Assembly: GCA_013407085.1 (NCBI GenBank)
Contig: JACCGJ010014959.1
Location: forward strand, 23,524 to 87,523
DNA length: 64,000 nucleotides
Direction of reading: 5' to 3'
From: Atriophallophorus winterbourni
Lineage: Eukaryota; Platyhelminthes; Trematoda; Plagiorchiida; Microphallidae
Below the pieces are notes generated by a model. The model searched no databases. It worked only from the letters and a program-made list of their open reading frames with translations, and had not been told where the DNA came from. The position numbers and the translations under genes are program-made. Positions 56,203 to 64,000 of the stretch are shown here, one piece after another. Positions within the stretch are counted from its first letter, which is position 1; the number at the start of each line of letters is the position of its first letter.

Positions 56203-56629
56203 GAGAGACGGAGAAACTTTGCAGCTTTATACATAAATCCACTCGGATTAAAAAAGCACTATGGACTAGGTAGAGGCTCAGACGAGCAATGGTTAACAAT
56301 AGAACTTACGGCTTAGGTGTAGAGTTGTAAAGTGTTGGCATAGGATTCAGCCAATGAGAATCCAGCTCCACTGGCTGATATGCTAGAAGAGCACACGATG
56401 ATGAGTCTCGGGATCAGACTGACTACAGACAGCGTTTGTGGCTAAACGTTCAGGGATGTCTGATTATGTTCCTGTATTCAAACGCCTCAGATCCAACTGT
56501 CAGGCGAAAGATGAAGCTGAGTTAATGGTTAGTCGTGCGTGCGATACTTTTTGTAGTTGAAAGGCACCCATCGGCACAGGTATGTGATCAGTCTATAAAC
56601 TAAAATTCGTGCTTGCCAAGCAGCGAGAC

Positions 56630-56800
56630 GTCACCACAGAGGTCACAGAATGTATGCACTTTGGAAGTGCTCGATCACAGGTGCCTTAGGATAATCTTGG
56701 GTTTCCGATATGCTGCCCCAGTATCTAATGCTATCGTTCGGACACGATAGTCAATAGTACATTATGGTACAAAAAGCTATGAGCTTAAAATATAACCATA
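56630..56800 (+). pseudogene. LINE C-terminal scrap
   Basis: LEVLDHRCLRIILGFRYAA followed by PVSNAIVRTR resembles the RTE block RLQVFDNRCLRNILGVSCYN with a different end. A fragment only. Confidence 0.5.
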
Positions 56801-57011
56801 GGTTAGTCAGAACAGGGGGTCGGGTGGAGTTCAGGGGGTTCGGCGTCATTTGCCAAGGTTCCGCAAAGGGTGGGATTATGTATCATAACAGTCATACAGA
56901 GGGAGATGAATCAGCGAGGTTCCGTAAATGTATCTGGAAAGGAAGAGGAAAATGGGTGCAGTATCGGGAAAGAAAGTCGAAAATCCATTAAACTTGTTGA
57001 GAAAAATAGAG

Positions 57012-57248
57012 TTAAGCGTCAAGTCGCTTTTTAAAAATGGAGAGCGATGGGGAGGTTACGACAGAAACTGGTAGATTATTCCAAGAACGAGGGGTACGGA
57101 CAGAAAAGAAAAATTTAAGGCAGTTAAACCGACTGGGCTGGTGGGCTAGCTTGAAGACATGTCCCCGGGTTCCGGAACTGGGTGCCATCAAAAGCAGTCC
57201 ATGGCACGGATGTTTGTTCTCCTTAAGGATCTGGAAAACCAAATGCAA
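57012..57248 (-). pseudogene. CR1 C-terminal fragment, reverse orientation
   Basis: GTRGHVFKLAHQPSRFNCLK, FFFSVRTPRSWNNLPVSVV and SPSLSIFKKRLDA form the CR1 C-terminal block on the minus strand, open for 78 codons to a natural stop. Confidence 0.75.
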
Positions 57249-57538
57249 CGGAATACCTCCGCTTTCCGTTCATATCCAACGACAGACTGCACAAAAGTAA
57301 AGAGTTTGTCGCTAATGTGTGAGCCTTCCAATTGTGGCTCACATCCGAAATAGAGGCTGATTGCGGCAAATATTATAGCGTGATGGTATGGTATGGTATT
57401 TCAGCCAGCATTATTAAGGAAAACAGTACGATGGTAGCAAATAGCGAACGCTTGACTGCATACAAGCAAGACACAATACAATCACAAAAAGATGGAGATG
57501 TAAAGCTATGGGATCTATAGAAATACCAGCACGAATAA

Positions 57539-58395
57539 ATGAAATCAGCTCTCCACAACTCGAATAACACGTGCATTCACGCAAGTTTTGTTGACGATGA
57601 TGTGAAATTCATCGGATCAACGGACGAAGATACCTTGATGCACGACCTTGAACGGGTCATAAACTGGTCACACCAGTGGGACCTCTCACTTAACCTTAAT
57701 AAGAGCCAACTCTTGTCAGCACTGGTTGATAAGATTTCAGTTCAGGTGTCAAGCAATTCTCTCACTGTTAGCGCCACACAGCGTGTTAAGGATTTAGGAG
57801 TACTAGTTAGGACTGACTTCAAATGGGAGGACCAATGCGCCGCTGCAGCTCAACGTGCTCGCAAAGTTCTCTTTCGGCTGAGATCGTTGTTATCTAGCAG
57901 AAGACCCGAAGTATTCCTGCTTCTTTACAAGGCATTAGTTCGGCCGCATTTAGAATATTGTGTCCAGGCGTGGTGCCCTTACTACAAGAAGGATATCGTT
58001 CAACTCGAAAGCGTACAGCGTCTCGCAACTCGCATGATTGAGGGTCAGCGAGGGAAACCTTACGCTCCCCGCCTAAAGTCCCTAGATCTTTTTCACTTAC
58101 GCGCCGTCATTTGAGAGGTGACTTAATTGAAACCTTTAGGATCTTGAAGGGGTTAAGTGGCGTTAGCATGACCGACTTCTTTGCCTTAAGTCCTGAGCTG
58201 GGCACCCGGGGCCATTCACTCAAACTTGCTAAGGAGCGATGTAGACTAGACTCCAGAAAAAACTTTTTCAGCCTCAGGGTGGTAAATTTCTGGAACCGGC
58301 TTCCAGAAGAACTTATATCCTGCAGTTCTGTCGTAAGTTTTAAGCAGGGTTTGGACCGCATCTGGGGTAAGCTTTTTCCTGAATTATCCCCCTAA
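57539..58395 (+). pseudogene. CR1 reverse transcriptase C-terminal half, one frameshift
   Basis: Starts near the active site, which reads FVDDDVKF in place of FADDVKL, then DLERVINWSHQWDLSLNLNK, VKDLGVLVRTDFKWEDQC, HLEYCVQAWCPYYKKDIVQL. After a shift at about 58110 come GDLIETFRILKG and FFSLRVVNFWNRLPEELIS, to a stop at 58395. 5'-truncated. Confidence 0.8.
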
Positions 58396-58496
58396 TTTTT
58401 ATGCAAGATTAGGTTGTTCACCATTTTTATCGTTGTTTGGTAAGTAAGTAAATGCTAAAGTTCTGTTTGTTTAATACACAACTCTTCTTTTGCTGA

Positions 58497-58742
58497 CCTC
58501 TCACCGTACTGGTGGGTAGAAATGTATTCTTATCTTTCCAGCATCATTCATTACGTGGTGCTTCCTAAATACAACCCGGATAATCCCTTGGCATCGCGAT
58601 CGTCGAGGATATCCAAATCACAATAAAAATAAACGCTTTAGCAGTGGTGGTTGCTTCTCTGCAGCTTTCCACCGAAAGAAATTCTGGACGGTCGATTGGC
58701 TCGTTGGCCACTTAGTGTCCTGTGCAACTGAACTGAACTGAC
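58497..58742 (+). mobile_element. Short retroposon with AACTG-repeat tail, copy 2
   Basis: Second copy of the repeat at 6830-7077: CTCACCGTACTGGTGGG, CGTCGAGGATATCC, GCAGTGGTGG, TTCTGGACGGTCGATTGG and the AACTGAACTGAACTGA tail. It abuts an RTE 3'-end fragment. Confidence 0.6.
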
Positions 58743-59180
58743 ATCAGAACGACCACTTTCTTGCGACTTCCACTGTCACGCCTTATAACAAACTTTCAAA
58801 ATCTACTCAGTTGACAACATATATGATTAAGAAAACACTCCAAAAAGATGGTTATTACAAACTGGCCACCATGAGTTGTACGTCAATTGGGATGTAGCGT
58901 CGAAAAATGTATCGATTTCGGGAGTCGGTGGAATGAATCCGCATAACTTTACCCAGCAGGCGAAAGATGTACAGGTTGATCTGTTTCTTAATTTAAGTAT
59001 TACTGAAGTGGCTTAGATTGAAGAAAGTAACGACTTTATTAGAAATACGCGCCAAAACCTCGTCATTTAAGTATGCTGAATAAGTGATATAATACAGAGA
59101 AACGTGGAGCGATGTACAGTATAATGCACCTGATTGTCAAGTAATGATGTGCTGGTTGATAAATCAACGTGGTGTGAAGA
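58743..59180 (-). pseudogene. RTE 3'-end fragment
   Basis: GCGACTTCCACTGTCACGC, CAGTTGACAACA and AAACACTCCAA match the reverse of the RTE copy B 3' region. Further on, GAATCCGCATAACTTTACCC and a segment like VTFFNLSH correspond to the RT tail of a diverged family member. Confidence 0.6.
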
Positions 59181-59240
59181 ACAAAAATGCACGCATGAGG
59201 TACAAAATGCCATTCCGATTGGAACAATGGAACAATGGTT

Positions 59241-59412
59241 TATTGCAGTAAAAAAGCGTACAAGCTTAAAATAACCGCAGGATGGTATTGTGTTTAATAA
59301 AGCAAGCAAAAGTGAAAAATATGAAGCGAGTGTCATAAGAGGATAAAAGAGCAATAGTTTTTGCAGCGTAAAAGCATAGCTTAAAAAAAACCACAGGGTG
59401 TTATATACAGTG
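59241..59412. repeat. Imperfect tandem duplication, period about 118 bp
   Basis: TTGCAGTAAAAAAGCG...GCTTAAAATAACCGCAGGATGG is repeated as TTGCAGCGTAAAAGC...GCTTAAAAAAAACCACAGGGTG. It lies where the 3' untranslated region or 3' flank of the minus-strand CR1 element should be. Confidence 0.6.
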
Positions 59413-59574
59413 CGGTGAGAATAAAACAGGGAGTATCATCTAGTACGGGGGCGGGAAGGCCGTATAGCGGGCCACACTCGCTTGAAATTGCGTCTTCCCG
59501 ATTTTGCGAGGCGGTAGCAGGGGAAACGGAGGCATCGTGGTTGCGTTAGACCTGTAAACAAGTGAAACAGAAAG

Positions 59575-62503
59575 TTAAATGTAGTAATCAAGGGATTTTG
59601 TAATGGAGTTCTTGGAGGAAGGAGTCGATTCTGTGTTTAACACGGTTAAGGAGGGAGCCGATACCACATCCTCTGGTAATTTGTTCCAAAGAGCACAAAC
59701 ACGCACAGAGAAAAAGTACTTTCGGCAGTTGATACGGGACTGTTTCAAGCAAAGTCTGTGGGAGTGACCGCGCAAATGCATTGTCTCGGTATTGCGGGAG
59801 AATAGGGAAAAGCACGGGTGGGTTGGTGAGGACATGATCTGATGTATGTATGTATGAATGCACAAGCCTGATCCAGGCAAAGTGCCGCACAGTCAGAGAC
59901 TGCACGTGGACTAAGATACTGTCAGGTTGCCCAGGCCTAGACATGATCTGATAGAGATAGATAAGATCACCACGGGTCCGGCGATACTGCACAGAAAACA
60001 TTTTCAATATTTCCAATCGTTGGGGATATGGAATGAAGAACAATCCTCTGACAAGTTTCGTCGCACGCCGTTGAGGTGCCTCCAACAACTTTTGGTCTTT
60101 GATCAACCACGGGCTCCAGGCCTGAATAGCATATTCCAAATGTGGCAGAAGAAACGCTTTCAAAAGAATAGGAAAACATCGTGGCTCAAAGTGATTGAGT
60201 GCTCTGCGCAGGAGACCTAACATATTATTGGCAGTGTAGGCCATTTTTCTACAGGTGGCTGAGACGGATAACCTAGACTCAACAATGATTCCTAAGTCAC
60301 GTTCAGCGTTGCTAACCTGGAGCGACTGACTACCAAGATGATAGTGTGGAGTACTGCCAGCGCGAGTAGAAAGGACACGGCATTTCGATACGTTGAAGGG
60401 GAGGTTATTCGTGACTGACCATAAGTGGAGTGTGTTGAGGCCCGCTTGCAGTAGATCCATGTCAGTACGGCTGTAAATCGTTCGCCATATTTTGACATCA
60501 TCTGCATACAGCAAGACAGGGGAATGAAGGGAACGTGTAAGATCGTCCACAAAGATGAGGAAAAGATTCGGTCCTAAAACAGAACCCTGCGGAACGCCAC
60601 TAGGGGTGGCAAACGGGGTTGAGAAAGAGCCGTTAACACGCACACGTGCCGATCGTTCATGGAGGTAACTTTTTAAACACGACAAGAGCTTGCCGGAAAT
60701 TCCCAGCGAAACAAGCTTCTGCAGAAGTATCCGGTGGTCGACTCTGTCAAAGGCCTTGGAGAAATCCAAATAAATCACATGGACTTCCCGACCTTTATCG
60801 ACTGCGGTCGTCCACTGATCGCGAGCAAGCATAAGAGTTGTAAGGCACGATCTACGACGGCGGAAGCCATGTTGATTATCGGATAAGAGTTGAAATGTGT
60901 CAACGTGATGCCGTAATGCGTCCACAATAATAGATTCCATTATTTTGGATACCACGGACAATAGGGTGATGGGGCGATAGTTGCTGACATCAGAGCGTGA
61001 ACCACCCTTGTAGATAGGAGAAATGGATCCACACCTCCACTGGACGGGAACACAACCGAGAGAAAAAATATGCTGAAAAAGGTCCGTCAAAGGGTAGCAT
61101 AAAGAAGCAGCACATTCGCACAGAACTCTAGGGTGAAGCGTATCAGGGCCAGCAGAACTAGAAGGGCGCAGGGATATGAGCTTGCCGAAAATAGCGGCAG
61201 GTGTAAAAGTGATGTCTGAAAGTTCGAAAAGTGATGGGGTTGAGTTGACAGGTACGGAAAGCGATGTACTGGAGGGCTCAAAAATCGAGGCGTAGTAAAG
61301 CCGTAGTGCTTCTGCTGCTTCACTGGCTGTCTGGGTAGGGCCCAACGGTGTTTCTAAAGTTGTAATGACAGGTTTGACATGACGTAAACGATTGACAAAG
61401 CTAAAGAGCCGTTTTGGGTTATCAGCAAAGGCACAAGAAAGTTTGTACTGGTAGTTCAAACGATCTTCGCGGATGAGAGCCGTGGATTGGTTTCGATACA
61501 TTCGATAGCGTTCCCACTGTTGATAGGAAGGGGGGTGGACATAAATAGTCCATTCTCTATTCCGTTCGCTAATGAATTTTCGAGTGCGGCTACGTAGTGG
61601 AGTTCTCCTGTGCTTCCGCAGCGGAACAGCTTTAGTTACCGTGCATGACGCTGTTAATTGTAGTAGTCGGGAGGAAAAACTCAACCATGCATCGTCAGCT
61701 GATAGGTCGGTACTGAAATACCAGTCCTGATTCAGAATAAGAGTGTTTAACCTGTTGTAGTCGGTCCACCTCCGTGTGAACACTGAGTTATCTGCAATCT
61801 TGTCAGCCCAGTAGACTAGCTGGAAATGTAAGAATACATGATCACTGCGCCCAAGCGGTGCACGACGTTCGACATATTCAATCATCAGTTCATCGTCTGT
61901 CAAAATAAGATCCAGTAAAGATGGCGTATCATTAGAACGGAAACGGGTGGGTTCAGTGGAATGGTTGAACAATGGGTGTGTGTGGAACAGATCTAGTAAC
62001 TTTGCACCGAAATGACCATCTGGATAAGGACGATCGAACAAATTTGGAAGATTAAATTCCCCCATGATGAGAACATGTGTGTGTGTCTGAAGGAGTACAC
62101 GATTCAGGTAACTTAGCAATTGTTCATCGTCTTGGTTAGAATTACTCGGGGGGCGATAAATAACTACAACTATGATTGATTCAAAACTGGAAATTTGTAA
62201 AGTGCAACTTAAAGTATCAGAGGATTGCATGACAGAAGTAAAAAGTTCAGTACAGTGAATAGAGGAATTGACGTAAAGGGCTACGCCACCACCAGGCGAT
62301 GGTCTATCGGATCGAAAAACGTTTATGTTCGGGATATGAATTTCATTGTCAAGATGGCGTTCGTTCAACCAAGTTTCAGTTAGTGCAATAATATCATAAG
62401 GACATGTGGAAACATGGAACGTTAGTTCATTGAGTTTGCTCAACAGACCTTGAGTGTTTGTATAAGCACATTTTAGGTATTTGCGGTGAATAAGACCAGA
62501 CAT
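59575..62503 (-). pseudogene. CR1 ORF2: endonuclease and RT, frame shifted by a SINE
   Basis: ATG at 62503. Endonuclease: TNTQGL with N16, LTETW with E43, GEFNLPNL in which the usual catalytic Asp of GDFN is Glu, and GRSDH. RT: SSAGPDTLHPRVL, ISPIYKGGS, QHGFRRRRSCLTTL, YLDFSKAFDRVDH, SGVPQGSVLGPNLFLIFVDD and LLYADDVKIW. The frame runs 971 codons to 59588, but after YQIM at about 59945 it reads through family S and then out of frame. The true C-terminal block (SRINCRKYFFSVRVCALWNK, LPEDVVSAPSLT) is in another frame, 59830 to 59575. Without the insertion the protein would end at 59575-59577. Confidence 0.9.
59844..59939 (-). mobile_element. Family S retroposon (S9) nested in CR1 ORF2
   Basis: A 96-bp, 5'-truncated copy with a CATACATACATAC tail on the minus strand, flanked by perfect 13-bp GACATGATCTGAT (59831-59843 and 59940-59952). 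The net insertion of 109 bp is not a multiple of three and shifts ORF2 of the host CR1 element. Confidence 0.92.
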
Positions 62504-62532
62504 TACGTTTTGGCCGGCCAGAGTAGGGCCGG

Positions 62533-63927
62533 CTAAATCAAGTTTTTTTGCATAATATCAGAGGAGTTATTCGATGTAAGATCACTTATCTTTGGACTCG
62601 AATTTTCAGATAGGAGAGTAGCCAGCGTAGGGTTGTTGGAGCACATTTCGCTTTGTGTAACAGGATTTTGCGTTGCGCTGTCAGCCGTGATGGTGACTGG
62701 AGTTCGACGAGGTTGGTCTGAAAAAATTCGGACACTCGGTGGTGCTGTTCTACGCGCACAACGCCAGGCATTTAGGACAGTAGGCAGCATCTCAGAGCTC
62801 AGGAAACAAACTTTCAGCAGTCGCGGCGAATTTCCATTGTAAGTGGTTGGACGAGGGAGTCGGTATAAGGACACTGTTATGACTGGTTCGCAATTCATAT
62901 GCTGATAAAGAAAACGCCATTGGGCGTGATCGTGTTCTTTACGTTCGGTTTCATTTTCGCTGTCACATTCTGGTACTCCATGAACAATGATGGCTCTAGG
63001 AGTGTCTTGTCGTTGCACATTAGGAGGACGATTTTTTGCGCGTTCTATCCAGGGTATATCGGGGTGGATACGAGAGGGCGAAGCTTCGTGTCGCAGATAA
63101 TGTGCAGACAATAAAACACTCTCCATCTGATCGTTATTTTCCAAGTCGACGCGCAGCAGACGTGGTTGGTCAGAGTGAGCAGAGGATGGGTGACGTGTGA
63201 GTCTCGTTAGGCATAACGGTTTGATAACTCGGATCTTCATGGAAGTACACAAGCGTTTCCACTGAAGTAGATCATGGGCTTGTTTAGCATTGAACTGGGA
63301 TTCAGCAGACTCAACAACGTTGGTGCAAATAACAGAGAAATGTTTCACCGTTGACTTGATTTGTTTTGGCATACGAAGAGGACATGGTTGCTTTTCGGTC
63401 GGTGTAGTAGCAGTGAGAGTTTCTGCAATGGGCTTAGAGGTGGCATTACAAGGGAAGGGGGCAGTTGTTTCTAAATTCGCAGGAGGATTTATTGGAGTGG
63501 GTAAATTGAGACCTTTTTGAAGCTCAGCAAGCTCCAACAATACGCGGTTAAGTTCAGACTCAACATGACAGAGTCGGTTTTCCAGTATACTACGTGATGC
63601 GAGCTCCGTATTAGTAGTCGGAGTAAAAGAAATATTAGACCCAGGTGCTGGAGATGTGCGCATTGGAGTGGTTTGCGGGGTGTTTGCGAGTGAGTCTGGA
63701 TGGCGACGGAGACCTTCAAAATAAGGGAGACACGATGGGCAAATATACTTCAGTGGTGAAGACGAGGAGGATTGTATTACAGCTACATCGAGGTGCGTTA
63801 AACTAGGAACACAAGAGGGATGCGATTTCATGCAGCAGAGTGAGCAGATCACAATCTTAGATCGGGCGCCGACACGTCGGTGACACATAGGACAAGAAGA
63901 CAACTTTGACGGGGTCGAATAACACAT
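62533..63927 (-). CDS. CR1 ORF1 with PHD finger and two RRM-like segments
   Basis: 464 codons from the ATG at 63927. Residues 12-66 fit a C4HC3 PHD finger: C12, C15, C28, C31, H36, C39, C63, C66. A Ser/Thr/Pro linker with a short helical segment (LENRLCHVESELNRVLLELA) follows. Then two similar segments appear: one with QWKRLCTSMKIRVIK and PRLLRVDLENND, one with AIIVHGVPECDSEN, QWRFLYQHMNCEPV and PRLLKVCFLSS. They look like duplicated RRM-like domains. PHD fingers are known in some CR1 ORF1 proteins; the protein would package element RNA. The frame is intact. Confidence 0.85.
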   Translation of the reverse strand: MCYSTPSKLSSCPMCHRRVGARSKIVICSLCCMKSHPSCVPSLTHLDVAVIQSSSSSPLKYICPSCLPYFEGLRRHPDSLANTPQTTPMRTSPAPGSNISFTPTTNTELASRSILENRLCHVESELNRVLLELAELQKGLNLPTPINPPANLETTAPFPCNATSKPIAETLTATTPTEKQPCPLRMPKQIKSTVKHFSVICTNVVESAESQFNAKQAHDLLQWKRLCTSMKIRVIKPLCLTRLTRHPSSAHSDQPRLLRVDLENNDQMESVLLSAHYLRHEASPSRIHPDIPWIERAKNRPPNVQRQDTPRAIIVHGVPECDSENETERKEHDHAQWRFLYQHMNCEPVITVSLYRLPRPTTYNGNSPRLLKVCFLSSEMLPTVLNAWRCARRTAPPSVRIFSDQPRRTPVTITADSATQNPVTQSEMCSNNPTLATLLSENSSPKISDLTSNNSSDIMQKNLI

Positions 63928-64000
63928 TCCAGAAAGGAAGCAAAATATTCCAAAGTGGATAGTTTATCGAAAACTAGAAAAGTATCACGTCAGAGAAAAA

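Larger units (their letters stand above)
59575..63927 (-). mobile_element. CR1-type LINE, nearly complete, with nested family S copy
   Basis: ORF1 (62533-63927) and ORF2 (to 59575) lie in the canonical order with 29 bases between them. Both are long and free of stops, so this is one of the youngest elements in the window. The only visible lesion is a family S insertion near the end of ORF2. The 3' end is below 59575 and not sharply defined; the 5' untranslated region begins at or beyond the window end. Confidence 0.9.

Noticed and set aside
59588..59945. C-terminal 84 codons of the 971-codon minus-strand ORF as part of the CR1 protein
   Set aside because: They follow a SINE insertion of 109 bp and are out of frame. 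The conserved CR1 C-terminal block is found in another frame over the same bases.
1..64000. CRISPR arrays, operons, bacterial promoters or rRNA genes
   Set aside because: The window is eukaryotic: spliced exons, LINEs and SINEs. No regularly spaced short repeats or rRNA-like sequence were seen.

Overview
The window looks like nuclear DNA of a flatworm, most likely a digenean trematode. The grounds are a multi-exon gene opening with 33-nt and 31-nt micro-introns, long introns packed with non-LTR retrotransposons of CR1 and RTE type, and short non-autonomous repeats carrying hammerhead ribozymes, as known from schistosome satellite repeats. Species cannot be read from the sequence alone.

One host gene is clear, on the + strand from 7296 to 39501 in 19 phase-compatible exons. 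Exons 1-8 encode a complete FERM domain of the Pez/PTPN14/PTPN21 type. Exons 9-19 encode about 1,900 residues of low-complexity Ser/His/Pro-rich sequence with one PPPY motif. No tyrosine phosphatase domain follows before the TAG at 39499-39501, and none is seen in the rest of the window. The TAG is the last codon before a strong splice donor, and an in-frame 23-codon exon lies 101 nt downstream, so the end of the gene is doubtful.

Upstream (1-6.8 kb) are an unclassified GC-rich block and a CR1-type LINE (about 869-4907). The introns hold a tandem array of hammerhead repeats (16.24-16.89 kb) and more copies at 21.6-22.3 kb, a 581-bp piggyBac-type MITE (19.56-20.14 kb), a decayed FLYWCH/MULE transposase (30.9-31.8 kb), LINE tails and a decayed RTE element (35.7-38.6 kb). 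From about 40 kb on, no host gene is recognised. That part is nested LINE and SINE debris: CR1 copies (40.7-43.1, 57.0-58.4 kb), RTE copies on both strands (50.3-59.2 kb, one with a perfect 12-bp target duplication) and, at 59.4-63.9 kb on the minus strand, a nearly complete CR1 element with a PHD-finger ORF1 and an endonuclease/RT ORF2.

Two short retroposon families recur. Family S (up to about 255 bp, CATAC-type tail, at least nine copies) shows target duplications of 7-14 bp; one copy sits in ORF2 of the 59-64 kb CR1 element and shifts its frame. Family H (236-bp tandem unit plus dispersed relics) carries a type I hammerhead ribozyme. One copy has all core nucleotides, another keeps a perfect stem I of different sequence, and a third appears to begin exactly at the predicted self-cleavage site. 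Family H is the most unusual system in the window.
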